DNA of 64,000 bases from JAGVSR01 sp963778225 (GTDB taxonomy: Bacteria > Pseudomonadota > Alphaproteobacteria > Rhizobiales > Hyphomicrobiaceae): assembly GCA_963778225.1 (NCBI GenBank), contig CAVZTR010000012.1, positions 477,978-541,977 of the forward strand, given 5' to 3'. Positions 46,799-55,424 of the stretch are shown piece by piece; position 1 is the stretch's first letter; every line of letters starts with the position of its first letter. The notes below the pieces were generated by a model that worked only from the letters and a program-made list of their open reading frames with translations, ran no database searches and had not been told where the DNA came from. The position numbers and the translations under genes are program-made.

Positions 46799-47377
46799 TC
46801 ACGCGCGTGCGCGGCTGCCATTTCCGAAGCGGCCGAAGACGCCGGTGACGGGGCGCGTCAGCAGGCGGCGGCGCAGCTTGGCGATACGTCGCTGGAGATA
46901 GGGCGAGAAATATCCCTGGTAGCGCGGCCAGAGTTCAGCCCGCTTCCAGTCGTCGCCGGTGACGCGGCCACGGCATTCAGCAGCACCGCAGGCGCAATCG
47001 AATTCGTCGTAAGCGGAGCCGTCGCTCATCGCATAATCATAGGTGATGTCTTCGCCGGGGCGAATGTCGCGCATGGCGACAAGTGCGATTTGGCCTGAGA
47101 GGCCGGCGTTCGGCGCGCAGCTGTGGTTGACGTAATCGGGCGGTTCGCAATCGGTCAGTGACACCAGATAGTGGTCCTCTTCGACTTGCAGCGAGTGGCG
47201 TTTTGCATGAGGTGGGAGTGTGACGAGTTCGGTGCCATCGACGAGCGTGCCACTCCAGACCACGATCAGTTCGCCTTTTGCGATGGGTTCTTTGGCGACC
47301 ACCGTATAGCCGCCCCGGTCATCGGCTGCTCTCACTTCACACTTCCGGGAAAGAAACGAATTCTGACTGCTCTGCAT
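46799..47377 (-). CDS. SET-domain protein with post-SET zinc motif
   Basis: A protein of 192 aa. The SET core has GGYTVVAKEPIAKGELIVVW, DYVNHSCAPNAGL (Asn-His motif) and PGEDITYDYAMSDG (catalytic Tyr). A post-SET CACGAAECRG cluster follows, which in eukaryotic-type enzymes binds zinc and closes the lysine channel. A basic C-terminal tail of about 40 residues ends the protein. It should be a SAM-dependent lysine methyltransferase; target unknown. ATG at 47377. Confidence 0.88.
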   Translation of the reverse strand: MQSSQNSFLSRKCEVRAADDRGGYTVVAKEPIAKGELIVVWSGTLVDGTELVTLPPHAKRHSLQVEEDHYLVSLTDCEPPDYVNHSCAPNAGLSGQIALVAMRDIRPGEDITYDYAMSDGSAYDEFDCACGAAECRGRVTGDDWKRAELWPRYQGYFSPYLQRRIAKLRRRLLTRPVTGVFGRFGNGSRARA

Positions 47378-47728
47378 CCACGAGCCTCACAAGCCTGACC
47401 AACCGCGCCTAACGTGGAGCGGCGAGGAACGTTCAAAAGTTCGAAAGCGAGAGGAAGAAAGGAGCGCATTCGCCGCTTGCGAGGCGAATGCCTGGAAGGC
47501 TGGGATCGCGTGGCACGAGGGCCATGATCGACGATCGTCTCCCGTGTCGTGTGCGACGGGGACCGTCCCCGTTCAACTACGACGGCAGCTCGGATAGCAA
47601 CGTCCGCGATCAACCGGGTGGCCGCCCGCGGACCGGAAACCACACGCGCTGCATGGCCCGACTAGGATAGCTATCGCAGCATTGCGACATTGCAAGATGC
47701 GCTCACGAACTTTTCGGCAGAGAAGTCG
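47378..47728. other. gap with two short inverted repeats, no gene seen
   Basis: This 351-bp stretch carries two hairpins: GCATTCGCC / GGCGAATGC (47466-47491, 8-nt loop) and ACGGGGAC / GTCCCCGT (47556-47572, 1-nt spacer). No open frame here looks coding. It must hold the promoter of the SET-domain gene. Confidence 0.5.
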
Positions 47729-49024
47729 TCAGGCGGCGCGGCGTTCCAGGATGGCGATGAAAAAGCCATCGGTTCCGTGGGAAGCGGGCGTCAGTTGGAG
47801 CGTGTCGGTGCGGCCGTCAGCGGATATTGGCGGTTCGGTGCCGAGGCGCTCCGTCCAGACGGCGCCGAAAGGAACGACCGAGAATTCCGGCGCGGCGTCC
47901 AAGAACGCTTCCATCGTGCCGCGGTTTTCTTCCGGGAGAAGCGAGCAGGTGACGTACACGAGACGACCGCCCGGACGGGTGAGGCGGCTCGCGGTGGCCA
48001 GCACAGCGGCCTGTTCTGTTTGACGCTCTTCGATGTTGCGAGCTTTCAGTTTCCACTTGCTCTCCGGGCGGCGGCGCCAGACTCCGGTGCCGGTGCAGGG
48101 GGCGTCGACGAGCACGAGGTCGAATTTCGGGCCCAGCGCTTCGAGCGCCTTCTGGTCGCCACCCTTGAGGATCTGGACGTTGCGAACGCCGGCGCGTTTG
48201 ACGCGCTCGAAGATGGGCTTCAGGCGGTTGCGATCATCGTCGTAGGCGAAGATCTGACCGGTGTTCTGCATTTGCGCCGCGAGCGCCAGCGTCTTGCCGC
48301 CGGCTCCTGCACACAGATCCAGCACCTGAAGGCGCGGGCCGGCTCCCGCGAGAAGGGCGGCAAGCTGGGAGCCTTCGTCCTGTATTTCGCACCAGCCGGC
48401 TTGAAAAGCGGCTTCGGCTTCGAGGTTGGGCGTGCGCGCAGTGCCGACCGGGGGCGGCACACGGATACCCAAGGGTGAATGCGGGCAGGCTTCGGCGCCA
48501 AACTCGGCCAGTGCTTTCAGGACCTTTTCCTGCGTCGCCTTCAGCGTGTTGACGCGCAGGTCGGCGGGGGCGCGTTCGGCGAGTTTGCGCCCTTGCTCGA
48601 TGGCGGTATCGCCAAAGGCTGCCGTGAAGCTCGGCCACAGCCACTCCGGCACGTCGGCCTGGACGTGGGGCGGGGCGTCTTGCAACGAACGGGTGAGGCC
48701 TGCGCGTTCGGTCTCGCTCAGCGGTTCGGGAGCGTGGTTCTGTCCGTCGCAGGCAGCGTCAACAGCGTCGGGTTCCATGCGGAAGGCGGCGGACGCTGCG
48801 CCGATGGCGAGCGCACGTGGACTGTCAGCTCCCATCGCCCAGGCGATCGAGGAGCGGCGGCGCAGTGCATCATAGACGAGGCCGCCGATGGCATTGCGGT
48901 CGCCGGAGCCGGCGAAGCGATGGGATTTGCCCCAGTCTGCGAGCGCGATCCCTACCGGCTGGTGCCGGGTCACGATCGTTTCGAGAACTTCGATTGCAGC
49001 CGCGATGCGCGCGCCGGGCTTCAT
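47729..49024 (-). CDS. RsmB/NOP-family RNA (cytosine-5) methyltransferase
   Basis: A SAM-dependent rRNA m5C methyltransferase of 431 aa. The N-terminal half is a NusB-like/PUA-like RNA-binding region. The methyltransferase domain has VLDLCAGAGGKTLALAA (SAM motif I), VLVDAPCTGTGVWRRRPE (one catalytic Cys) and VYVTCSLLPEEN (second Cys). ATG at 49024. It follows the MAPEG gene by 4 bp and guaB further upstream, so all three may form one transcript. Confidence 0.92.
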   Translation of the reverse strand: MKPGARIAAAIEVLETIVTRHQPVGIALADWGKSHRFAGSGDRNAIGGLVYDALRRRSSIAWAMGADSPRALAIGAASAAFRMEPDAVDAACDGQNHAPEPLSETERAGLTRSLQDAPPHVQADVPEWLWPSFTAAFGDTAIEQGRKLAERAPADLRVNTLKATQEKVLKALAEFGAEACPHSPLGIRVPPPVGTARTPNLEAEAAFQAGWCEIQDEGSQLAALLAGAGPRLQVLDLCAGAGGKTLALAAQMQNTGQIFAYDDDRNRLKPIFERVKRAGVRNVQILKGGDQKALEALGPKFDLVLVDAPCTGTGVWRRRPESKWKLKARNIEERQTEQAAVLATASRLTRPGGRLVYVTCSLLPEENRGTMEAFLDAAPEFSVVPFGAVWTERLGTEPPISADGRTDTLQLTPASHGTDGFFIAILERRAA

Positions 49025-49028
49025 TGGC

Positions 49029-49451
49029 TCATCCCGCCGTGAAGACGTGGATGGCGAGCTTCACCCACATGGCGAGCAGCACGAGGTTGCTCAGGAGGTA
49101 GACCAGAAAGCGATGCATGATCTTATTGTAGGTCGTGAAGATCGCGGCGTGGATGATACGCAGAATGACGTAAACCCAGGCCAGTGCCGTCATGGGATAG
49201 TCGGCCGAGCCCGTCAGGATCGCGAGGATCACGACCACAAAAAACAGCATCGGCATTTCGAGCTGATTGTGGAATGCGTTCGAAATTGTTCCCGCACGCC
49301 CGGGCCACGTTGGACGCACGCCGGGATCGTTGCGAATGACTGTGCCGGCGCGGACCGCAGCGAGGCGCTCCTTGGCCATCCAGAACATCAGAACAAATGT
49401 CAGGCCGGCCTGCAGGAGCAGGGGCTGCACAATCGACAGGTTCGGGTTCAT
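49029..49451 (-). CDS. MAPEG family membrane protein
   Basis: A protein of 140 aa with four transmembrane helices, matching the MAPEG superfamily (membrane-associated eicosanoid/glutathione proteins): FWMAKERLAAVRAG, NAFHNQLEMPMLFFVVV (the conserved Asn-x-x-Glu region) and YVILRIIHAAIF. Substrate unknown. It lies 9 bp after guaB. Confidence 0.88.
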   Translation of the reverse strand: MNPNLSIVQPLLLQAGLTFVLMFWMAKERLAAVRAGTVIRNDPGVRPTWPGRAGTISNAFHNQLEMPMLFFVVVILAILTGSADYPMTALAWVYVILRIIHAAIFTTYNKIMHRFLVYLLSNLVLLAMWVKLAIHVFTAG

Positions 49452-49460
49452 TGAGGTTCC

Positions 49461-50951
49461 TTACAGTCCGCCCGGATAATTCGGGCTCTCGCGCGTGATG
49501 GCGACGCCGTGGGCGTGGCTCTCGCGCATGGAGGCTGGAGAAATGCGCACGAACTCGGCCTTCTCGCGAAGCTCTTCGAGTGTGCAGGCGCCGGTGTAGC
49601 CCATGCCGGCGCGCAGGCCGCCGACGAGCTGATGCAGAACGCCTTCGGCCGGACCCTTGTAGGGCACCTGTCCCTCGATACCCTCCGGCACAAGTTTCAG
49701 CGTGTCCTTCACTTCCTGCTGGAAGTAGCGGTCGGCGGATCCGCGCGCCATGGCACCGACAGAGCCCATGCCGCGGTAAGCCTTATATGTGCGGCCCTGA
49801 TAGAGATACGTGTCGCCGGGAGCTTCGTCGGTGCCGGCAAGCAGAGAGCCGATCATCACGCAATCGGCGCCTGCAGCCAATGCTTTGACGATGTCGCCGG
49901 AGAAGCGAATGCCTCCGTCGGCGATGATGGGTACGCCATGCTTCTTGGCTTCGGCGGAACAGTTCATGATGGCGGTCAGCTGAGGCACGCCCACGCCGGC
50001 GACGATGCGCGTGGTGCAGATCGAGCCGGGACCGATGCCGACTTTCACCGCGTCGGCGCCGGCTTCGATGAGTGCGCGCGTGGCGGCGGCCGTGGCGACG
50101 TTGCCGGCCGCAACCTGCACGACATTCGACAGCTTCTTGATGCGCTCGACCATTTCAAGCACGCGCTTGGAGTGGCCGTGAGCGGTGTCGACGACGATGA
50201 GATCGCACCCGGCCGCAATGAGTGCTTCGGTGCGTGCAAACCCGTCTTCGCCCACGGTCGTCGCGGCGGCGACGCGCAGGCGGCCTTCCTCATCCTTGCA
50301 GGCGTTCGGGTGCTTCTGCGCCTTCTCGATGTCCTTCACAGTGATCAGACCGATGCACTGGTAATCGTCATCCACCACGACCAGCTTTTCAATGCGGTGC
50401 TGATGGAGGAGCCGGCGCGCGTCCGCCTGGCTCACCGACCGCTTCACGGTGATCAGCTTGTCTTTCGTCATCAGTTCGGAGACGGGTGTCTCCATGTTGG
50501 TGGCGAAACGCACGTCGCGGTTGGTGAGGATGCCGACGAGCTTGCCCTTGCCGTGCGGCTTCTCGACGACGGGAATGCCGGAGATCGAATGATCGGCCAT
50601 CAACTTCAAGGCTTCGGCCAGTTTGGCGCCCGGCGTGATCGTCACCGGGTTCAGAACGATGCCGCTCTCATACTTCTTGACCTGAGTTGCATGCGCTGCC
50701 TGGTCCTTCGGTTCCAGGTTTCGATGCAGCACGCCAATGCCGCCTTCCTGAGCCATGGCAATTGCAAGACGGCCTTCCGTGACCGTGTCCATGGCGGCCG
50801 AGATGATCGGGATGTTGACCTTGATCGACTTCGTCACCTGCGAGGCGACGTTAACCTGTCCTGGCATCACCTCGGAAGCCGCCGGGACGAGCAATACGTC
50901 GTCAAACGTCAGCGCCAACGCCAAATCGTTGACGATCGGGCTTTTCGCCAT
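49461..50951 (-). CDS. guaB: inosine-5'-monophosphate dehydrogenase
   Basis: Oxidises IMP to XMP, the step before GuaA. The 496-aa protein has the TIM barrel start ALTFDDVLLVPAASEVMP, two CBS domains inserted at about 95-215 (SISGIPVVE, KLVVVDDDYQ), the phosphate loop and Cys312 in GPGSICTTRIVAGVG, then the mobile flap with YRGMGSVGAM. ATG at 50951; the ORF beyond it is non-family. Confidence 0.97.
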   Translation of the reverse strand: MAKSPIVNDLALALTFDDVLLVPAASEVMPGQVNVASQVTKSIKVNIPIISAAMDTVTEGRLAIAMAQEGGIGVLHRNLEPKDQAAHATQVKKYESGIVLNPVTITPGAKLAEALKLMADHSISGIPVVEKPHGKGKLVGILTNRDVRFATNMETPVSELMTKDKLITVKRSVSQADARRLLHQHRIEKLVVVDDDYQCIGLITVKDIEKAQKHPNACKDEEGRLRVAAATTVGEDGFARTEALIAAGCDLIVVDTAHGHSKRVLEMVERIKKLSNVVQVAAGNVATAAATRALIEAGADAVKVGIGPGSICTTRIVAGVGVPQLTAIMNCSAEAKKHGVPIIADGGIRFSGDIVKALAAGADCVMIGSLLAGTDEAPGDTYLYQGRTYKAYRGMGSVGAMARGSADRYFQQEVKDTLKLVPEGIEGQVPYKGPAEGVLHQLVGGLRAGMGYTGACTLEELREKAEFVRISPASMRESHAHGVAITRESPNYPGGL

Positions 50952-51162
50952 GGGTTGCTCCTTGTCGAGATGGTGACAGACGGGCCGCCGCACGGGCCCC
51001 AAATCATGTCGGCAGCGCTATATCACCCGCACTTGACGAGGGGAAGTGCGCCCCTCCGCACGCCCCTGGACGTCCACGGCTATCGGCGGAACCCGGTTCG
51101 GGTGGTGTTACCGAATACTGTTACATATCAGGCGGTCTGATGCCCGGGACAGGAAAATTCGA

Positions 51163-51193
51163 TTGGACCGGAGAAATGTTTCCCGGTATCCAA
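51163..51193. promoter_or_regulatory. interrupted palindrome upstream of pqqA
   Basis: TTGGA-CCGG ... CCGG-TA-TCCAA, centred about 63 bp before the pqqA start. It could be an operator or part of the leader; TTGGAC with TATCCA 18 bp on also resembles a weak promoter. Confidence 0.35.
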
Positions 51194-51240
51194 ACGACGC
51201 TAGACACGTGCTTAGCAAATACGAAACTGGAGGAAACACC

Positions 51241-51330
51241 ATGAAGACCTGGACCAAGCCCGCCGTTCGCGAGCAGGAAGTCGGCCTCGAAGTCACGTCT
51301 TACCTGCCGGCCGAAATCGACGTCATCTAA
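51241..51330 (+). CDS. pqqA: coenzyme PQQ precursor peptide PqqA
   Basis: A peptide of 29 aa. It has the PqqA hallmark: MKTWTKP at the start and Glu17-Val-Thr-Ser-Tyr21, the Glu and Tyr spaced i/i+4 that the radical-SAM enzyme PqqE links, followed by PAEID as in methylotroph PqqA. A very good ribosome site (GGAGGAAACACC) precedes the ATG. No pqqB, C, D or E gene is in the window, so this copy stands alone. The 3' end overlaps the convergent rlmE stop by 4 nt, and a terminator follows. Confidence 0.88.
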   Translation: MKTWTKPAVREQEVGLEVTSYLPAEIDVI

Positions 51331-52163
51331 AACCGTCGATTTACTCGCTCGAGCAGCGAGTGGTCACACGAACGGCGATCGCATCCGCGGTCGCCGTTTT
51401 TATTTTGCCCGTTTAATCTTGCCCGGTCATCTCTGTCGTGATCGCCGGGGCGACCGCGGAAACCGCTCGCCACCACATAGAGTTCAGCAGAATCGCTGCG
51501 GCTTGCCGGCGGCTTGACGTGACGGACGACCGTGAAAGATTTCTTGAGCACTTCGAGCAGGTCTTTCTCGGTGCCGCCCTGGAATACCTTGCAAACGAAC
51601 GTGCCGCCCGGCGCCAGAACATCGAACGCAAAGTAAGCGGCGGACTCGGCCAGCGCCATGATGCGCAGGTGATCGGTGTTGGTATGGCCGACGGTGGGTG
51701 CGGCCATATCGGAGAGAACGACATCGGCGCCGCCGTCGCGCAGCATGCTCTTCAATTTCGTTTCGGCGTCCGGGTCGTTGAAATCCAGTTCGACGATTTC
51801 CACGCCGGCCAGCGGTTCCATGCCGAGATAATCGATCGCCACGACTTGGCCGCGACCATCGATCGACTTCACGCGATCGGCAGCAATTTGTGACCAGCCG
51901 CCGGGTGCCGCGCCCAGATCGACCACGCGCTGTCCCGGCTTCAGGATGCGGTACTTGTCATCCATCTCGAGGAGCTTGTAGGCCGCGCGCGAGCGAAACC
52001 CTTCGCGCTTGGCAGCGACGACATACGGATCGTTCAACTGCCGCTCGAGCCAGCGAGCAGAGGACGTGGAGCGCTTCGCAGCCGTCTTGACGCGGACGCG
52101 CATCATGCGCTGACCACCGCCTGGGCCCTTTGTCGGGGCCTTGCCTTTACCTTTGCCTGCCAT
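51327..52163 (-). CDS. rlmE: 23S rRNA 2'-O-uridine methyltransferase RlmE (FtsJ/RrmJ)
   Basis: A SAM-dependent methyltransferase of 278 aa that modifies U2552 of 23S rRNA. It has 'FRSRAAYKLLEMDDKY' (first catalytic Lys), VVDLGAAPGGWSQIAAD, 'DVVLSDMAAPTVGHTNTDH' (catalytic Asp), CKVFQG (Lys) and ELYVVASGFRG (Glu). The N-terminus is a 40-residue basic extension. After GFRG about 35 extra Arg/Asp-rich residues read through the pqqA terminator region, an unusual tail. ATG at 52163 lies 5 bp after the ppx/gppA stop. Confidence 0.93.
   Translation of the reverse strand: MAGKGKGKAPTKGPGGGQRMMRVRVKTAAKRSTSSARWLERQLNDPYVVAAKREGFRSRAAYKLLEMDDKYRILKPGQRVVDLGAAPGGWSQIAADRVKSIDGRGQVVAIDYLGMEPLAGVEIVELDFNDPDAETKLKSMLRDGGADVVLSDMAAPTVGHTNTDHLRIMALAESAAYFAFDVLAPGGTFVCKVFQGGTEKDLLEVLKKSFTVVRHVKPPASRSDSAELYVVASGFRGRPGDHDRDDRARLNGQNKNGDRGCDRRSCDHSLLERVNRRF
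51371..51406 (+). terminator. intrinsic terminator after pqqA
   Basis: Stem ACGGCGA / TCGCCGT with a 12-nt loop, then TTTTTATTTT, 41 bp past the pqqA stop. It lies inside the 3' coding end of the convergent rlmE gene. Confidence 0.8.
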
Positions 52164-52168
52164 AATTC

Positions 52169-53329
52169 CTATTCGCCTCTGCGCCGGCGGCGGCCGGCGC
52201 GGAACGTGTTGTCTTCCATCATCAGCGAGGACAGGATGCCCTCGCGCAAGCCGCGGTCCGCCACGCGAAGGCGCTCGCAGGGCCATGCCCGAATGATCGC
52301 TTCAAGGATGGCGCAGCCGGCGAGTACCAGGTCAGCGCGATCGTGCCCGATGCACGGTTCGGCAACGCGCTGCTCATAGGTGCGGTTCAAAAGATCATAG
52401 GTGACGCGGTTCACGTCGCCGACCTTCATCCAGCATCCATCAACTTTGCTGCGATCATATCGCGGCAGGCCGAGTTGGATGCCTGCGACCGTGGTGACCG
52501 TTCCGGATGTTCCAAGAAAGTGAACCGCGCTCCCGGAAATGCGTTTGCGGAATCCGTGCCGCTCTTCAAAGGGTGCGATGAGGGCTGCCACGTAGGTCAC
52601 CATCGCCTCGAAGACATCGGGCGTCACCTCGCAACCGCCGAACCGTTCAGCGAGTGTGACGACGCCGACCGGAAGCGACGTCCACACCGACTGGCCGTTG
52701 CCCCGGCGGACGCTATCGATGATGCGACTGGCGGCGTGCTGCCCGCTGCCCGAGATACGACGCAAATCGATCCAGACAAGTTCCGACGATCCGCCGCCGA
52801 TGTCGAAGACGAGTGCATAGTCGACGTTCGTATCGATCAGCGTGGCGCAGCCGGCGACGGCGAGGATCGCTTCCTCTTCGGGCGTCAGAACTTCGATATC
52901 GAGGCCGATCTCGCCTTTGACGCGGGAGAGAAAATCGCTCGAATTGACGGCGGAGCGGCAGGCCTCGGTGGCAACGAGGCGAGCGCGGTGGGTGCCAGCA
53001 CGTTCCAGTTTCTGGGCGCAGATCCGGAGCGCATCGATGGTCCGGTTCATGGCTATGTCGGAGAGTCGTCCCGACTGGGATACACCCTCGCCGAGCCGGA
53101 TGATGCGGGAAAACGCATCCACCACCCGGAAGCCGCGGCGCGACGGCCGTGCGAGCAGGAGACGGCAATTATTTGTGCCGAGATCTAGCGCGCCATAGAC
53201 CGGACCGCGGGAGTCTGTTGGGAAACGATCGGGAAAGCGTCGGGCATCATTGAACGCGGGGGACCGCGAGGGGTCGTTCCCCTGGGGTGCTGGTCCAGCC
53301 TTCTCCGGCTCGTCGGCGAAACCGTTCAC
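52169..53329 (-). CDS. Ppx/GppA family phosphatase
   Basis: An ASKHA-fold exopolyphosphatase / guanosine pentaphosphate phosphatase of 386 aa. The first phosphate motif is YGALDLGTNNCRLLLA, then LTPEEEAILAVAG, and the second phosphate motif VFDIGGGSSELVW. The shorter length (no C-terminal HD domain) is typical of alphaproteobacterial GppA-like proteins that precede rlmE. The GTG start at 53329 gives a 40-residue disordered N-terminus; the true start could be internal. Confidence 0.92.
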   Translation of the reverse strand: MNGFADEPEKAGPAPQGNDPSRSPAFNDARRFPDRFPTDSRGPVYGALDLGTNNCRLLLARPSRRGFRVVDAFSRIIRLGEGVSQSGRLSDIAMNRTIDALRICAQKLERAGTHRARLVATEACRSAVNSSDFLSRVKGEIGLDIEVLTPEEEAILAVAGCATLIDTNVDYALVFDIGGGSSELVWIDLRRISGSGQHAASRIIDSVRRGNGQSVWTSLPVGVVTLAERFGGCEVTPDVFEAMVTYVAALIAPFEERHGFRKRISGSAVHFLGTSGTVTTVAGIQLGLPRYDRSKVDGCWMKVGDVNRVTYDLLNRTYEQRVAEPCIGHDRADLVLAGCAILEAIIRAWPCERLRVADRGLREGILSSLMMEDNTFRAGRRRRRGE

Positions 53330-53498
53330 GTTCTCGATCCCCAGAACCTGGTCCAGACCGCGTTTTGCCGTGACCGGCGCGCGGACTTCTCATCAGGCTT
53401 CAACTGGCTGCTGCTTGAGCGACACTGTAGCAGGTGTTCTTGTGGGGTAAAGGAAAAGCGGGCGCGCTGATCCAGGCCAGGGATGCGATAATTCGTTG

Positions 53499-54278
53499 AT
53501 GTTCATCAGATACTTAATGGTTTTCGCGGTGGGTTCATCGTTTGCCGTCTTTGGCGCGCGAGCGGACGGCGTGAGCCCCGAGGAGGCGGGACGTCGGTTG
53601 CAGATGGCATATCCCGATCACATCGTCGGCGTGGCGGACGGCCAGGTCGTGTGGCGGGACGGCACTCGCACGGCGATCGACGACGGCCGAGGGGCAAAGT
53701 CGTTCGACGAACTGCTGAGCTCTCCTGATCTGCAGGACATCTTCGCGATCGCATACCCTGACGGCGATCCTTCACCACCGCCATTGGATGCCGATCCGGG
53801 GCGCGCCCGGCCCGAAGCCTTTTTCGATAAGATGTATGGCAACTGCCGCAAAGGCGAGGTCACGAAAAACCTCGTCGATGTCGCGTGGATGCCGTCACGC
53901 GGCAAGACGACAGTCAAGGTCACGCGCATAAACGGCGTGGCTGAACAATTGCGGGCGGTTTCGGCGAAGTTGGACCGATTGCCGCGAACGTTCGACGTTT
54001 ATCTGAAGCCGGTTGCCGGAACCTACGCGTGCCGCGTCATCGCGGGCACGGAGCGGCTATCGACGCATGGCCACGGCATCGCCATCGATATCGCCTTGAA
54101 GCATGCGCATTACTGGCGTTGGTCGAAGCCGGACGCCGCGGGCCGGTATCGCTGGAAGAATGACATTCCGGTCGAGATCGTGCGGATTTTCGAAGAGCAC
54201 GGGTTCATCTGGGGCGGCCGTTGGTATCACTACGACACCATGCACTTCGAATATCGCCCGGAATTGCTCATCAAATAG
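53499..54278 (+). CDS. VanY-type D-alanyl-D-alanine carboxypeptidase, exported
   Basis: A protein of 259 aa with a signal peptide (about residues 1-22) and a C-terminal M15 peptidase domain. The zinc motifs are STHGHGIAIDIA (His-x-x-x-x-x-x-Asp, here with Ser-Thr-His-Gly) and WYHYDTMHFEYRPEL (catalytic Glu and third ligand). It should trim peptidoglycan stems in the periplasm. ATG at 53499 follows an overlapping TTG at 53496. A shared terminator separates it from folE. Confidence 0.88.
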   Translation: MFIRYLMVFAVGSSFAVFGARADGVSPEEAGRRLQMAYPDHIVGVADGQVVWRDGTRTAIDDGRGAKSFDELLSSPDLQDIFAIAYPDGDPSPPPLDADPGRARPEAFFDKMYGNCRKGEVTKNLVDVAWMPSRGKTTVKVTRINGVAEQLRAVSAKLDRLPRTFDVYLKPVAGTYACRVIAGTERLSTHGHGIAIDIALKHAHYWRWSKPDAAGRYRWKNDIPVEIVRIFEEHGFIWGGRWYHYDTMHFEYRPELLIK

Positions 54279-54318
54279 CAGACGGGCGCCACGTTAGCGC
54301 AGCGCCCGTCTGGCCTTT
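54279..54318. terminator. bidirectional terminator between the peptidase and folE
   Basis: An 11-bp perfect stem (CAGACGGGCGC / GCGCCCGTCTG) starts right after the peptidase stop, and CCTTTTG follows on the plus strand. folE ends 14 bp beyond on the other strand. Confidence 0.8.
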
Positions 54319-54332
54319 TGAGAACAGTCCGA

Positions 54333-54944
54333 TCAGTCGACCATCGACAGGAATTCCTGCCGCGTGATCGAGTTGTCGCGGAAAATGCCGAGCATCCGGC
54401 TGGTCACGAGATCGGTGCCGGGCTTCATCACGCCGCGCGCGGTCATGCACTGATGCTCAGCCTTGATGACGACCGCCACGCCCTGGGGCTTCAAGACGGT
54501 ATCGATGGCGTTCGCGATCTGCGCCGTCATCTTTTCCTGAATCTGCAGGCGTTTTGCATAGGCTTCGACGACGCGCGCGAGCTTCGAAATGCCGACGACA
54601 CGACCGTTTGGAATGTAACCCACCCAGGCGCGACCGATGATGGGCGCCATGTGGTGTTCGCAATGGCTCTCGAAGCGAATGCTGCGGAGCACGATCATTT
54701 CATCGTAGCCTTCGATTTCCTCGAAGGTCTTGTTCAAAATCTCTTCCGGATCCTGCTCGTAGCCGCGGAAGTACTCCTCATAGGCGCGGACGACGCGCGA
54801 GGGCGTCTCGTGCAGGCCATCGCGTGTGACGTCGTCACCTGCCCAGGAGATGAGAGTGCGCACGGCGGCTTCGGCCTCGGCGCGGGACGGGCGGGCCACC
54901 AAAGGGGGAGGCGCGGTTATCAGCTTGGTCGTTTTGCTTGCCAT
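54333..54944 (-). CDS. folE: GTP cyclohydrolase I
   Basis: First enzyme of folate and tetrahydropterin synthesis (GTP to dihydroneopterin triphosphate). The 203-aa protein has TPSRVVRAYEEYFRGY, RSIRFESHCEHHMAPI (zinc Cys and catalytic His), GLSKLAR-like GISKLARVVE, and the C-terminal AEHQCMTARGV (second zinc Cys). ATG at 54944 was chosen; the ORF upstream is not family-like. Confidence 0.96.
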   Translation of the reverse strand: MASKTTKLITAPPPLVARPSRAEAEAAVRTLISWAGDDVTRDGLHETPSRVVRAYEEYFRGYEQDPEEILNKTFEEIEGYDEMIVLRSIRFESHCEHHMAPIIGRAWVGYIPNGRVVGISKLARVVEAYAKRLQIQEKMTAQIANAIDTVLKPQGVAVVIKAEHQCMTARGVMKPGTDLVTSRMLGIFRDNSITRQEFLSMVD

Positions 54945-55424
54945 GTGATGCCAGATTCCAGGGGGCGCTATCGTTTGTCGTGCGAGGTCTACGTAGTCAT
55001 TCGGGCAGTGGATTGCATCGGCGGCACCCCAGGCCGCGCGGGCCTCGTTCAATCGGGTCCGAGTTAAACGCACGATGTAGCACGGCGATCCCGACCTGCC
55101 GAGATGGCCATGGAGATCGGTTACCGCAGGCTGCCTGCCGCTGCCGTGTTGCCGGTAGGAAATGCTGGCTGCGACGGAGATTTAGGATGGTGCAGCCGGA
55201 CCGGATTAAACTCTCGGCCTCCATTTATCAAAAGGGCCGGCGCCGCACTCCGAAAAACCGTAGAGCAACGTCTTGAACCGCATCACGTTTTTTTGATCTT
55301 CGTGAGTGCACGATGTTTTGGCGCGTCGGGAGATCGCGACAAAAGTTTGATCGGCGTAACACCAGCGATATTGGCCGAGCACGCCGGCTTCATTAACGAG
55401 CCCGTGCTGAGAAGCTGATCAACC
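54945..55424. other. gap between folE and the accessory region
   Basis: A 480-bp stretch without a convincing gene. It holds the folE promoter and, from 55188, a decayed copy of the tRNA-Thr-derived repeat described separately. No coding frame here has a recognisable product. Confidence 0.5.
55188..55275 (-). repeat. decayed tRNA-Thr-derived repeat, older attachment-site remnant
   Basis: Positions 55188-55232 match 33 of 45 bases of the tRNA-Thr 3' fragment at 56118-56162. The similarity goes on past the tRNA part (CACTCCG ... AACGTCTTG at nearly the same spacing), so the two are copies of one 88-90-bp element in the same direction, 930 bp apart. They flank one hypothetical gene. Confidence 0.65.

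Noticed and set aside
47690..48478. 262-aa open frame on the plus strand
   Set aside because: Antisense to the RsmB-like methyltransferase gene, which has both catalytic Cys motifs.
49509..51140. 543-aa open frame on the plus strand
   Set aside because: Antisense to guaB over its whole length, with shadow-type composition (many His, Asp and Arg).
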